Below, one piece after another: positions 34,770 to 43,419 of a stretch of DNA of 64,000 bases. The notes under the pieces were generated by a model that worked only from the letters and a program-made list of their open reading frames with translations, searched no databases and had not been told where the DNA came from. The stretch covers positions 372,001 through 436,000 of the forward strand of contig NZ_RBAL01000003.1 of assembly GCF_003626535.1 (NCBI RefSeq), in the 5' to 3' direction. Every line of letters begins with the position of its first letter. The first letter of the stretch is position 1. Source of the DNA: Streptomyces hoynatensis. Its GTDB lineage: Bacteria; Actinomycetota; Actinomycetes; Streptomycetales; Streptomycetaceae. The translations under genes and the position numbers were made by a program.

Positions 34770-35723
34770 TCAGGGGGTGAGCAGGCGTCCCGCGGTGAAG
34801 CGGTCGGTGATCAGGACGTTGACCAGGCCCCCGCGCAGGGCCCCGCGAACGGCCTCGGTCTTGCGCCGCCCGCCGGCCACGGCGACGCTGCGCGGGACGG
34901 CCCGCAGCCGCCCGGGCGAGATCCCGATGACCCGGTCGGCGGTCCCGGCGTCCACCGGCGCGCCGTGGGCGTCGAAGAACCTGAGGCAGACGTCGCCGAC
35001 GGCGCCGGCGGCCCGCAGCCCGGCGAGTTCCGCGGCGGAGAACACGTTGCCGCTGCTCGCCAGGACCCGGGAGGGCTCCAGGGAACCGATGCCGACGAGG
35101 GCCACGGTGATGCTGTCGAACAGGCCGATTCCGGCCGCCACGAACGGGTCCTCCCGCAGCGCCCGCGCGCTCGCCGCCGAGCCGGCGACCCCGGGGGAGG
35201 GCAGGTGGACCGGGCTGCCGTGCAGCACCCGCGCCATCCGGTCGGTCAGCCGGTTCGCGTGCTCGGCCGCGGCGGGGTCGCCCACCCCGCCCAGCACCTG
35301 CACCACCCGCACCCCGCTCAGCCCGGGAACCGGCTGGAGGTGGTCCACCAGCGCGAGCAGGGAGGCGCTCCACGAGGAGATGCCGATGACGTCGCCGGAA
35401 CGCAGCGTGGCCTCCAGGTAGTAGGCCGCGGCGGCGCCGAGTTCCGGCAGGAGGTGCTGCTCCTCGTCCTCGGCGGCCTCGACGACGAGGGCGAGTTTGA
35501 GGCCGTAGCGCTCCTGGAGGGCGCCTTCGAGGTCGGGGTGCGTGCCGGCCGGGGCGGAGACGGTGATCCGGACGATGCCGTGCCGTTCCGCCTTGTGCAG
35601 CAGGCGCGACACCCGGGCCTGGGAGAGCCCGAGGCGCTGCGCGATCTGCGGCTGCCGCACGCCCTCCGTGTGGTACATGCGGGCCACGCGCGTCATGATG
35701 CGCAGTTCCTCCGGGGACGCCAT
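34770..35723 (-). CDS. SorC-family sugar-binding transcriptional regulator
   Basis: A 317-aa regulator with an N-terminal helix-turn-helix (MYHTEGVRQPQIAQRLGLSQARVSRLLHKA, about 17-46) and a C-terminal effector domain of the SorC/DeoR_C type (VIGISSWSASLLALVDHL, VVQVLGGVGDPAAAEHANRL, GSLEPSRVLASSGN). ATG 35723 follows GGAGGAGAGGCG. Such proteins bind sugars or sugar phosphates and either activate or repress adjacent catabolic genes. It is divergent from the alpha-L-fucosidase gene, whose promoter region contains AT-rich dyads, so fucose- or pectin-derived signals are likely. Confidence 0.9.
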   Translation of the reverse strand: MASPEELRIMTRVARMYHTEGVRQPQIAQRLGLSQARVSRLLHKAERHGIVRITVSAPAGTHPDLEGALQERYGLKLALVVEAAEDEEQHLLPELGAAAAYYLEATLRSGDVIGISSWSASLLALVDHLQPVPGLSGVRVVQVLGGVGDPAAAEHANRLTDRMARVLHGSPVHLPSPGVAGSAASARALREDPFVAAGIGLFDSITVALVGIGSLEPSRVLASSGNVFSAAELAGLRAAGAVGDVCLRFFDAHGAPVDAGTADRVIGISPGRLRAVPRSVAVAGGRRKTEAVRGALRGGLVNVLITDRFTAGRLLTP

Positions 35724-35835
35724 CGCCTCTCCTCCGCCCCTTCCTCGCGGTCCTCGTGCCGAAGTTCCCCTCGCTGCTTTCCCGTTGGTGCCGCTCGCCG
35801 TCCGTTCTCCGCCTCGTGGGCAGGGGCCTGGCGCC

Positions 35836-35864
35836 TTGACGGCCCCGAGGGGGAAGGTTAGCTT
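35836..35864 (+). promoter_or_regulatory. Promoter of the alpha-L-fucosidase gene
   Basis: -35 TTGACG (35836-35841), 17-nt spacer, -10 TAGCTT (35859-35864), giving a start near 35871 and a leader of about 215 nt. The adjacent dyads at 35878-35899 would lie just downstream of the start. Confidence 0.65.
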
Positions 35865-35877
35865 ACGTTGCATCAAC

Positions 35878-35899
35878 ATTCACTGCTGAATAAATATTC
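35878..35899. promoter_or_regulatory. Overlapping AT-rich dyads, probable SorC-type operator
   Basis: ATTCA-N4-TGAAT (35878-35891) and GAATA-N2-TATTC (35888-35899) overlap in a rare AT-rich island. They lie at about +7 to +29 of the predicted fucosidase transcript and between it and the divergent regulator gene. Confidence 0.6.
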
Positions 35900-36084
35900 G
35901 CACCGGTGGCGAGGGCGACTCCTCCCGAACGCGCCGCGGCGCCCGCGCCCGGTGCCTCCCCGTGCCTCGTCCGGGGCCGCCGCGCGCCGGCCGCCGAGCC
36001 CGCCGCCGCGCGCCCCTTCCCACGAGCCCGCCACCGGAAAAGCGCCACCGCCAGGCCCGCACCCGAGCAGCGAGGGACACCACG

Positions 36085-37593
36085 ATGACCGGCAGCCGCA
36101 ACGGCCCCTACCAGGCGAACTGGCCCTCCCTGCGCCGCCGTCGCCTCCCGTCCTGGTTCGCCGACGCCAAGTTCGGGATCTGGTCCCACTGGGGGCCGCA
36201 GTCGGTGGCGATGGCGGGCGACTGGTACGCCCGCCACCTCTACGGCCCCTACGCGGGCACCGAGGACTTCGAGCAGAAGCGCTCCCGGCGGCAGGCGGCC
36301 AGGCACCGCGACCGCTACGGCCACCCCTCGGCGTTCGGCTACAAGGACCTGGTCCGCCTGTGGCGCGGCGAGAAGTTCGACCCCGAGGCGCTGATGGACC
36401 GCTTCCGGCGCACCGGGGCGCGCTACTTCGTCTCCATGGCCGCCCACTGCGACAACGTCGACCTGTGGGACTCCCTCCACCAGCCGTGGAACTCCGTCAC
36501 CCTCGGCCCCCGCAGCGACATCGTCGGCCGGTGGGCCGCCGCGGCCCGCGGCGCCGGGCTCCGCTTCGGCGTCAGCATGCACGCCGGCTCCTGGACCTGG
36601 CGCTGGCTGGACGCCGCCTTCGCCGCCGACGCCGAGGGGCCCAGGGCCGGCGTGCCCTACGACGGGCACCTCACCGCCGAGGACGGGCGCGGCACCTGGT
36701 GGGAGGGCCTGGACCCGCGCGACCTCTACGGCCCGCCCCGCCGCCCCGGCGACCCGCCCACGCCGGAGTTCATCGACAACTTCTACGCCCGCCTGCGGGA
36801 CGTCACCGACCGGTACGCGCCCGAGCTGGTCTACCTCGACGACTCCCGCCTGCCCTTCGACGAGGGCAGCGTCTGCGCCCCCGAGCCGCCGAGCCCCCGC
36901 GGCCTGGAGTTCCTGGCCCGCTACTACAACGCCGTCCCCGAGGGAGTGGTGAGCATCAAGACCATCCCCGAAGAGGACCGGCAGGCGGTGCTGCTCGACG
37001 TCGAACGGCAGCAGCTGGGCGCCCCCGACCCGCACCCGTGGCAGTACGACACCAGCATCGGGGACTGGTTCTACAGCATCGGCGAGCGCTACAAGACCGC
37101 GGGCGAACTCGTGCACCTGCTCGTCGACACGGTCAGCAAGAACGGCTGCCTGCTGCTGAACGTCCCCCAGCTGCCCGACGGCAGCATCGACGAGGACACC
37201 GAGGCCGTCCTGGACGGCATCGGCGCCTGGATCGACGTCTGTGGCGCCGCGCTCTTCGGCACCCGCCCCTGGCGCGTCCACGGCGAGGGCCCCACCGGGG
37301 TGGCGGGCGAGAAGGCACGCGAGCAGGCCCTCCCCTACACCGACCTGGACATCCGCTACACCTGCCGCGACGAGACGGTGTACGCGTTCCTCATGGCCTG
37401 GCCCGCCGGGCGGGCCCAGGCCCACCTCACCAGCCTCGGCACCGCAGCCGGCCACCTCGGGCGCCCGCCCCGCCGGGTGGAACTCCTCGGCGACGGAAGG
37501 CCGTTGTCCTTCGAGCAGTCGGCCGGTGCGCTCCGCGTCGACCTCCCCGGCTCCCCGCCCACCGCCCACGCCCAGGTCCTGCGCATCGAGTGA
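36085..37593 (+). CDS. GH29 alpha-L-fucosidase
   Basis: A 502-aa GH29 enzyme with an N-terminal TIM barrel (WFADAKFGIWSHWGPQSVA, GARYFVSMAAHCDN, FGVSMHAGSW) and a C-terminal beta-sandwich. The predicted nucleophile is Asp252 in LVYLDDS, corresponding to the WFDG-type motif of the family. Downstream NGCLLLNVPQLPDGSID is also typical. ATG 36085 follows GAGGGA. No signal peptide is present, so it acts on imported fragments. It would release L-fucose, a component of RG-II chains. It is divergent from the SorC-type regulator. Confidence 0.92.
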   Translation: MTGSRNGPYQANWPSLRRRRLPSWFADAKFGIWSHWGPQSVAMAGDWYARHLYGPYAGTEDFEQKRSRRQAARHRDRYGHPSAFGYKDLVRLWRGEKFDPEALMDRFRRTGARYFVSMAAHCDNVDLWDSLHQPWNSVTLGPRSDIVGRWAAAARGAGLRFGVSMHAGSWTWRWLDAAFAADAEGPRAGVPYDGHLTAEDGRGTWWEGLDPRDLYGPPRRPGDPPTPEFIDNFYARLRDVTDRYAPELVYLDDSRLPFDEGSVCAPEPPSPRGLEFLARYYNAVPEGVVSIKTIPEEDRQAVLLDVERQQLGAPDPHPWQYDTSIGDWFYSIGERYKTAGELVHLLVDTVSKNGCLLLNVPQLPDGSIDEDTEAVLDGIGAWIDVCGAALFGTRPWRVHGEGPTGVAGEKAREQALPYTDLDIRYTCRDETVYAFLMAWPAGRAQAHLTSLGTAAGHLGRPPRRVELLGDGRPLSFEQSAGALRVDLPGSPPTAHAQVLRIE

Positions 37594-37635
37594 GGCCCGC
37601 CCCCCGGCCGCGGGGGAACGCGCCCGGCCGTGCGC

Positions 37636-37668
37636 CCGGCGGCGGCCCGCGGAGGAGGCCGCCGCCGG
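37636..37668. terminator. Hairpin between convergent fucosidase and ABC permease genes
   Basis: CCGGCGGCGGCC (37636-37647) pairs perfectly with GGCCGCCGCCGG (37657-37668) around a 9-nt loop. It marks the right border of the pectin locus. Confidence 0.65.
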
Positions 37669-37688
37669 CCGCCGCCGGGGCGCGGGCG

Positions 37689-38438
37689 TCACACGTCCCG
37701 CCTGCGCAGCGCCGTGGCGGCGCCGCCCAGGGCGAGCAGCGTGTAGCCGGCCACCAGCGCCAGCGAGGGCCAGGCCCCGAGCGAGCCGACCGCCTGCGCG
37801 TCGGCGTCCGCCGACTGCGTCAGCTTTTCGAGCGCCGCGGTCGGCGAGGCGCCCGCCACCCAGCGTTCCGCGGGACCGAACAGCGGCCCCAGCATCGAGG
37901 GGAGCAGCAGCAGCGCGACGACCGTGGTGAGGGCGCCCGCGGCGTGCCGCAGCAGCGTCCCCACCGCGAGCCCGAGCAGCCCGGCGACCGGGAACAGCGC
38001 GGCGACGCCGAGCAGCGCCGGCCAGGGCTCGCCCTGCGGGCGGTCCTCCGCGAGCATCGCGTCCCCCACCAGGTAGGCGCACGTCGCCGAGGCGAGCGCC
38101 GCGAGGAACAGCACCCCCGCGACCAGCGCCACCTTGGCCGCGAGCACCGTGCCCCGGCGCGGCACGGCGGTCAGCGTCGTGGCGATGGTGCCGCTGCCGT
38201 ACTCGCCCGAGATCACCAGGACCCCGGTCACCGCGGCCAGCGCGAGCGCCGGCACGGCCAGGGTCAGGGCGCCGCCGAGCACCGTGTCCTCCGGCTGCAG
38301 GCTGCCGGTCGCCGCGACGAACGCGGCCCCCGGCACCGGCAGCACCGCCATCACCGCCCACGTCCACACGGTCGAGCGCACGGAGCGGAACTTCAGCCAC
38401 TCGTGGGCCAGCGCCCACCCGAAGACGCGGGCGCTCAC
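37689..38438 (-). CDS. ABC-2-type transporter permease
   Basis: A 249-aa membrane protein with about six hydrophobic segments (for example VWTWAVMAVLPVPGAAFVAA, LTLAVPALALAAVTGVLVI, VALVAGVLFLAALASATCAY). The cytoplasmic start HEWLKFRSVRSTVW and the EYGSGTIATTLTAVPRRG loop are typical of ABC-2 efflux permeases in actinomycetes. GTG 38438 overlaps the stop of the ATPase gene (GTGA). It forms an exporter with that ATPase. Substrate unknown; lantibiotic-type and general drug exporters look alike. Confidence 0.88.
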   Translation of the reverse strand: MSARVFGWALAHEWLKFRSVRSTVWTWAVMAVLPVPGAAFVAATGSLQPEDTVLGGALTLAVPALALAAVTGVLVISGEYGSGTIATTLTAVPRRGTVLAAKVALVAGVLFLAALASATCAYLVGDAMLAEDRPQGEPWPALLGVAALFPVAGLLGLAVGTLLRHAAGALTTVVALLLLPSMLGPLFGPAERWVAGASPTAALEKLTQSADADAQAVGSLGAWPSLALVAGYTLLALGGAATALRRRDV

Positions 38439-39346
38439 GACGCCGCCCCCGCCCGCTGCCCGGCCACCGGCTGCGCCATGGCCGTGTACACCTCCTCCAG
38501 GGAGGAGGGGCGCGGGGTCAGCTCGTGGACCGTCAGCCCGTGGGCCGCGGCCAGTTCCCCCACCGTGGGCGCGTCCAGGCCCTCCACCAGCCAGCCGCCG
38601 TCCCCGGCGCTCACCCGGCCCCCGGCCGCGGCCAGCACCTCGCGCAGCCGCTCCGCCTCGGGCGCCCGCACCAGCGTCACGGTCCGCGAGTTGCGGGCGA
38701 TGACCTCGGCCAGCGGCGCGTCGGCCAGCAGCCGGCCGTTGCCGAGGACGACGAGGTGATCGGCCGTCAGCTCCATCTCGCTCATCAGGTGGCTGGAGAG
38801 GAACACGGTCCCGCCCCGTGCCGCCCGTTCCCTGAGCAGCTCCCTGACCAGGCGGATGCCGTCGGTGTCCAGGCCGTTGACCGGCTCGTCGAGGATGAGG
38901 ACCTCCGGGTCGCCGAGCAGGGCGGCGGCCAGGCCCAGCCGCTGGGACATCCCCAGCGAGAAGCCCTTCGCCCGCCGCGCCGCCGTCTGCGGCCCGAGGC
39001 CGGTCAGCCGCAGCACCTCGGCCACCCGCCGCCGCGGGATGCCGCCGGCCGCGGCCAGCCCGGCCAGGTGGTGGTACGCGGACCTGCCGCCGTGCACCGC
39101 TCGCGCGTCGAGCAGCGCGCCCACCGTCCGCAGCGGCGCGGTCAGTTCGCGGTAGGGGCGGCCGCCGATCAGGGCCCTGCCCGAGGTCGGCCGGTCCAGG
39201 CCGAGGATCATCCGCAGGGTGGTGCTCTTCCCGGCGCCGTTCGGGCCGAGGAAGCCGGTCACCCGCCCGGGCCGCACGGTGAACGACAGGCCGTCCACGA
39301 CCGTCGCCGTGCCGAATCTCTTGGTCAGCCGATGCACTTCGATCAT
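38435..39346 (-). CDS. ABC transporter ATP-binding protein (efflux type)
   Basis: A 303-aa ATPase with Walker A (GPNGAGKST), signature (FSLGMSQRLGLAAALL, with GMSQR in place of GGQQR), Walker B (VLILDEPVNGLD) and switch His (SSHLMSEME). The C-terminal extension is typical of the CcmA/DrrA-like family. ATG 39346. It is co-transcribed with the permease. About 60 bp upstream lies a 16-bp box shared with the neighbouring histidine kinase gene, so the two-component system probably controls this exporter. Confidence 0.93.
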   Translation of the reverse strand: MIEVHRLTKRFGTATVVDGLSFTVRPGRVTGFLGPNGAGKSTTLRMILGLDRPTSGRALIGGRPYRELTAPLRTVGALLDARAVHGGRSAYHHLAGLAAAGGIPRRRVAEVLRLTGLGPQTAARRAKGFSLGMSQRLGLAAALLGDPEVLILDEPVNGLDTDGIRLVRELLRERAARGGTVFLSSHLMSEMELTADHLVVLGNGRLLADAPLAEVIARNSRTVTLVRAPEAERLREVLAAAGGRVSAGDGGWLVEGLDAPTVGELAAAHGLTVHELTPRPSSLEEVYTAMAQPVAGQRAGAAS

Positions 39347-39404
39347 GTCCGTGCACGCTAGGCGCGCCCCGGGCGCCGGACATCCGGCGAGCGGAGTCGG
39401 CGCC

Positions 39405-39420
39405 TACGACGCCGGGAGTA
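39405..39420. promoter_or_regulatory. Candidate response-regulator box upstream of the ABC exporter
   Basis: TACGACGCCGGGAGTA matches 14 of 16 bases of the sequence at 41257-41272, upstream of the histidine kinase gene. On the transcribed strand both read TACTCCCGGCG-N2-GTA. Placement is about 60 bp before the ATPase start codon. Confidence 0.55.
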
Positions 39421-39467
39421 CGCCGCCGGGGGCGCCCGCGCCCGGGCCGGCGCCTCCCCGCGTTCCC

Positions 39468-40145
39468 TCAGGGGCCCCAGAGCTCGCCGCTCGGCCGCAC
39501 CAGGCCCGTCTCGTAGGCCAGGACGACCAGCTGGGCCCGGTCGCGGGCGCCGAGCTTGGTCATCGCGCGGCTCACATGGGTCTTCGCGGTCAGCGGGGAC
39601 ATCAGCAGCCGGCGGCCTATCTCCTGGTTGGACAGGCCGGCGCCGACCAGCGTCAGCACCTCGCGCTCGCGGCCGGTGAGGGGGGCCAGGCGGGCGGCCG
39701 CCTCGGTCAGCGGGGTCTGCAACCTGGCGAACTCCTCGATCACCCGGCGGGTCACCGCGGGCGCCAGCAGGCTGTGCCCGGCGGCCACCGTGCGGATCGC
39801 CGACCGCAGCCCGGCGGGCTCCACGTCCTTCAGCAGGAACCCGGCCGCCCCCGCCCGCAGGGCCTCGAAGACGTACTCGTCGGCGTCGAACGTCGTCAGG
39901 ATCAGCACCCGCACCGCGTCAAGCGCCGGGTCGGCGGCGATCCGGCGCGTCGCGGCCAGCCCGTCGAGCCCCGGCATCCTGATGTCCATCAGCACCACGT
40001 CGGGGCGGGTCTGCCTGGCGCAGGAGACGGCCCGCTCGCCGTCGGCCGCCTCGGCCACGACCACCAGGTCGTCCGTCAGGTCGAGCAGGGCGCGGAACCC
40101 GGCGCGCACCACGGTCTGGTCGTCGGCGAGGAGCACGCGGATCAC
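39468..40145 (-). CDS. NarL/LuxR-type two-component response regulator
   Basis: A 225-aa regulator. The receiver domain has the acidic pair ADDQ, phospho-acceptor Asp in VVLMDIRMPG, Thr in LTTF and Lys in FLLKD. The C-terminal LuxR helix-turn-helix reads LTGREREVLTLVGAGLSNQEIGRRLLMS. GTG 40145 overlaps the kinase stop by 4 nt. It should bind DNA as a phosphorylated dimer. The repeated TACTCCCGGCG-N2-GTA box upstream of the kinase and exporter genes is the likely target (inference). Confidence 0.94.
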   Translation of the reverse strand: MIRVLLADDQTVVRAGFRALLDLTDDLVVVAEAADGERAVSCARQTRPDVVLMDIRMPGLDGLAATRRIAADPALDAVRVLILTTFDADEYVFEALRAGAAGFLLKDVEPAGLRSAIRTVAAGHSLLAPAVTRRVIEEFARLQTPLTEAAARLAPLTGREREVLTLVGAGLSNQEIGRRLLMSPLTAKTHVSRAMTKLGARDRAQLVVLAYETGLVRPSGELWGP

Positions 40146-41221
40146 GCGGCGCCCCCCTCGTACGCGGGCAGCCGCGCGCTGACCCGGAAGCCGCCCGAGG
40201 GAAGCGGGCCGTAGGACAGCGTCCCGCCGAGCGCCGTGGCGCGTTCGCGCATGCCGAGCAGCCCGAAGCCGGCGGGCCCTGGCGCCGCGGCCGCCGGGCC
40301 CTCGTCGTCGACGGTGACGGCGAGGTCGCCGTCCACGGCGGCGAGCCGCACGGTGGCGTGGCGGGCGGCCGAGTGCTTCACCACGTTGGTCAGGGCCTCC
40401 TGGACGATGCGGTAGGCGGCCAGTTCCACGGCCTGCGGCAGCGGCGGTCCCGCGGCGTTCTCCAGCGTGATGCGCAGGGTGCCGGGCAGGTGGGCGAGCA
40501 GCCCGGGCAGGTCGGCCAGCCGCGGGGCGGGCACCGTCGGCGGCGCGGCCGGGTTCTCCCGCAACAGGGCGACGGTGGCGCGCAGTTCCCGCATCGCCTC
40601 CCGGCCCGAGGCGCCGACCTGCCCCAGGGCCTCGCGGGCGAGCTCGGGCCTGCGGTCCAGCGCCTCCAGCGCCACCGAGGCCTGCACCGTCATCGCCGAG
40701 ACCGTGTGGGCCAGCACGTCGTGCAACTCCCTTGCCAGCAGGATGCGTTCCTCGCGCAGCCGGCGGGCCGCCTGGGCCGCGGCCAGTTCCCGGCGGCCCC
40801 TGATCACCTCGCCGAGCAGGAGCGGCGCGAGCGGAACGGCCATCTCCAGCAGGGGAGAGGGCACCGGGCGGCCCTCCTGCCGTCCCGAGAGGACGGCCGC
40901 GGTCACCGCGAGCAGGGAGGTGACCGCGGCGATGCGCAGGGTGCGGCGCCTGCTGCCGGTCACCGCGACCGAGTAGAGCGAGAGCATCGCCGGCAGGTTC
41001 AGCAGCTCGCCGACGTGCCCGTACAGGGTCCACGCGAGGCAGCCGCCCTGGGTGACCGCCACCGAGACCGGCGGCAGCCGCCGGTGCAGGAGCAGCCCCG
41101 CCAGCGAGAAGGCGAGGATCAGCCAGCTGACCCAGGTGGCCTCCCGGGAGCCCGGCACGGTGCGCAGGAGGTCGGCCGCGGGCAGGCAGCCGACCCCCAC
41201 GGTGATGAGCGCCGTTCGCAT
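40142..41221 (-). CDS. Two-component sensor histidine kinase (NarX/DesK-type)
   Basis: A 359-aa membrane kinase with several N-terminal hydrophobic segments (about residues 1-135), a HisKA_3 dimerisation domain with the phospho-acceptor His in LARELHDVLAHTVSAM, and an HATPase domain (AAYRIVQEALTNVVKHSAA, GFGLLGMRERATALGG). ATG 41221 lacks a clear ribosome site; TACGGT lies 7 nt before it, suggesting a leaderless message. It forms an operon with the response regulator. The stimulus is probably a membrane perturbation or compound exported by the ABC transporter, as in similar systems (inference). Confidence 0.93.
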   Translation of the reverse strand: MRTALITVGVGCLPAADLLRTVPGSREATWVSWLILAFSLAGLLLHRRLPPVSVAVTQGGCLAWTLYGHVGELLNLPAMLSLYSVAVTGSRRRTLRIAAVTSLLAVTAAVLSGRQEGRPVPSPLLEMAVPLAPLLLGEVIRGRRELAAAQAARRLREERILLARELHDVLAHTVSAMTVQASVALEALDRRPELAREALGQVGASGREAMRELRATVALLRENPAAPPTVPAPRLADLPGLLAHLPGTLRITLENAAGPPLPQAVELAAYRIVQEALTNVVKHSAARHATVRLAAVDGDLAVTVDDEGPAAAAPGPAGFGLLGMRERATALGGTLSYGPLPSGGFRVSARLPAYEGGAA

Positions 41222-41256
41222 ACCGCACACCGTACGAGCGGTGCCCGCCCGGAAGG

Positions 41257-41272
41257 TACACCGCCGGGAGTA
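41257..41272. promoter_or_regulatory. Candidate response-regulator box upstream of the kinase gene
   Basis: TACACCGCCGGGAGTA, the partner of the box at 39405-39420, lies 36 bp before the histidine kinase ATG. This is the position expected for autoregulation. Confidence 0.55.
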
Positions 41273-41371
41273 GCCGGCCGCCACCGGAACGGCCCCCTCG
41301 CGGGTGGCCCCCGCGCCGTCCGCGGCCCAGCCTGGGGAGGGGAAGAGGCGCACGGCGGAGAGAGGGCCGGC

Positions 41372-42022
41372 ATGGAGGAACCGCGCGGTAGGTCGCCCGG
41401 CGCCGTCGACCGCCGCTGGCCCAGGGCGGCCGGCGTGCTCGCGATGGGCCTGGGCGGCGCGCTCGCCCTGGCCTCGGGAAGGCTGTCCCGGCCCCAGCTG
41501 TACGCCGCGCTCAACTGGGGCGCCCTGCTGGTGCACCAGTTCGAGGAGTACGAGGACCCGGGGTACTTCCCCGGGCAGTTCAACCGCGGCCTGTTCGGCA
41601 GCGACCGGCCGGGGGCCTACCCGCTGAACGCCCGCGCCGCGCTGTGGACCAACACCGCCCTGGCCTATCCGTTCTACGCCCTGCCCGTCCTGCTGCCCGG
41701 CCGGAGGTGGCTGGGGATCGCGCCCGCCCTGCTCGGCATGGCGCAGGCCGTCAGCCACGGCCTGCTCTTCCCGCTCAAGGCCGGCGCCCGCTACAGCCCC
41801 GGCTTCCTCGCCGCCGGCCTGCTGCACGTCCCGCTCGGCGTGCGCTACCTGGCGGCGATCGCCGAGGAGGACGGGAGCATCGACCGCGCCGACTGGGCCA
41901 GGGGCGTGCTCTACGCCGCCGCCTTCGCGGCGGCGACGGCCGCGCCCCAGGCCCTGCTGCGCGACCCGGACAGCCCCTACCGCTTCACCGACCGGCAGCT
42001 CGGCCCCTACACCGGGGGCTGA
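41372..42022 (+). CDS. HXXEE-domain membrane protein
   Basis: A 216-aa protein named for the motif His-x-x-Glu-Glu, visible as VHQFEEYEDPGYFPGQFNRG (about residues 51-70). Several hydrophobic segments follow (NTALAYPFYALPVLLPG, LGIAPALLGMAQAVSHGLLF, VLYAAAFAAATAAP), pointing to an integral membrane protein. The function of the family is not established; conserved acidic and His residues suggest metal binding or an enzymatic role in the membrane. It starts at ATG 41372 and is divergent from the histidine kinase gene. Confidence 0.85.
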   Translation: MEEPRGRSPGAVDRRWPRAAGVLAMGLGGALALASGRLSRPQLYAALNWGALLVHQFEEYEDPGYFPGQFNRGLFGSDRPGAYPLNARAALWTNTALAYPFYALPVLLPGRRWLGIAPALLGMAQAVSHGLLFPLKAGARYSPGFLAAGLLHVPLGVRYLAAIAEEDGSIDRADWARGVLYAAAFAAATAAPQALLRDPDSPYRFTDRQLGPYTGG

Positions 42023-42111
42023 GTCCGGGCCCCGGGCCGCACCCGGGGGTGACGGCGGCCCCGGCCGCCGGTCGTGCTCTCCCCCTGGCCTCCCGGGAAC
42101 CGGGCACCGAA

Positions 42112-42350
42112 GTGCGCCGTCTGCTCCGCGAGTTGTGTGTCGACCTCGGCTTCTGCCTGCCGCCGGTGGAGTCCCGCAGGCTGGAGCGCGAGCCGCCGGG
42201 CGACGCGGACGCCTTCGCCGGGGCGGTGTGCGCCCCGAGGGGCTCGATCCGCGAGCGGACGCGGCACTGTGGCACCGGGGGCGGGGCCTGCTGCCGCGGC
42301 ACATGCGTCACTGGGACTCCCGGCCCGGGGCCGCCGGACCGCCACGGTGA
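42112..42350 (+). pseudogene. Frameshifted remnant of a small conserved protein
   Basis: From GTG 42112 the frame reads VRRLLRELCVDLGFCLPPVE, then DAFAGAV, which looks like the start of a small conserved actinobacterial protein I have seen without function. Shortly after (about 42230) the frame breaks off into low-complexity sequence, while a shifted frame continues EGLDPRADAALWHRG to a stop at 42350. A 1-nt loss near the CCCC run at 42233-42236 would explain this. It is either a decayed gene or a sequencing error. Confidence 0.45.
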
Positions 42351-42462
42351 GGCGGCCGGGCCCGCCCCGGCCGGCGGCCCGGCGGGCACCCGCCGCCGGG
42401 CGGGGCCGTGCGCCGGCCGCCGAAGGCCGCGGGAGCCCCGCGCGCGGCCCGGGTGCCGCAGC

Positions 42463-43419
42463 TCAGGCCCGCCAGCTCGCGGCGAAGGCCCTGGCCGGGT
42501 TGCGCCGGTAGAACAACTCGACCGCCTCCGCGCCCAGTTCGCGCTCGATGCCCTCGCGCAGCCCGGCCGGCAGGTGGGGCATGCCGGGGCCGCCCCCGGT
42601 GGCCGCGCGCGCCGCCGCGGTCGTGGTGTCCCCGCCGATCAGCACCCGCTCGGCGCATCCCGCCTCGACGAGGGCCCGCAGGCACTCGGGCAGCCGCCAG
42701 TCGGTGGCGTGGTGGGCCCGCGAGGGCCCGTCGAAGGCCAGGTAGGCCCCCGCCTCGGCGGCCCGCCTGTGGGTCGCCGAATCCGGCGCCCGGTTCAGGT
42801 GCCCCAGGATGACGGAGCCGGGCGGAACGCCGTGGCCGCCGCAGAGCGCGTCCAGCACCGCCAGGGCCGCGGTGCCGCCCTCCAGGTGGACCCCGATCGG
42901 CGCGCCCGTGGCGTGGTGGGCCTCGGCGGCGGCGGAGAAGACGAACCTGGCGTGCGCGTCGAGGACGTGGAAGGAGCCGGCCACCTTGATCATCCCGGCC
43001 CGCACGGGAGGCGCGCCGCCCGCCGGGCCCGCCTCGCCTGCGCCCGCCGCGCCCCCGGTGAGGTCGGCCACGAAGCGTTCGGCGAGGCCGGGCAGCAGCC
43101 GGCGCAGGCGGCCGGGGGCGTAGTGCGCGGCCTGGTGCAGCCCGGTGGCCGCGATCAGGTGCACGCCGGTGGCCGCGGACAGCCGCGGGAGCAGGTCCAT
43201 GCGCCGGCCGAGCCCCAGCGGCGTCCACTGGGCGACCGCGCCCCCGCCCACCGCCGCGAAGGCCCGCAGCTCGGCCTCGGCCGCGGCCTCGTCGTCGAGT
43301 TCCTGCCCCGGCAGCAGCGGGCTGCGCAGGAACAGGTGGTCGTGGGCGTCGCACAGCCCGAGGCGGCCGGGGGCGATGTCGCCCAGGACCGTGCGGACGG
43401 CGGGCCGTGGCGCGTTCAC
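42463..43419 (-). CDS. Phosphotriesterase-family amidohydrolase
   Basis: A 318-aa TIM-barrel metal hydrolase. Metal-ligand motifs of the family are visible in order: CDAHDHLFL (HxH), MIKVAGSF (bridging Lys position), HLEGG, GHLNRAPD and IGGDTT (Asp). Natural substrates of this group include lactones and phosphoesters, so a lactonase is quite possible. ATG 43419 overlaps the CMD stop by 4 nt. The gene is controlled with CMD from the CGNR-type divergent region. No signal peptide. Confidence 0.85.
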   Translation of the reverse strand: MNAPRPAVRTVLGDIAPGRLGLCDAHDHLFLRSPLLPGQELDDEAAAEAELRAFAAVGGGAVAQWTPLGLGRRMDLLPRLSAATGVHLIAATGLHQAAHYAPGRLRRLLPGLAERFVADLTGGAAGAGEAGPAGGAPPVRAGMIKVAGSFHVLDAHARFVFSAAAEAHHATGAPIGVHLEGGTAALAVLDALCGGHGVPPGSVILGHLNRAPDSATHRRAAEAGAYLAFDGPSRAHHATDWRLPECLRALVEAGCAERVLIGGDTTTAAARAATGGGPGMPHLPAGLREGIERELGAEAVELFYRRNPARAFAASWRA

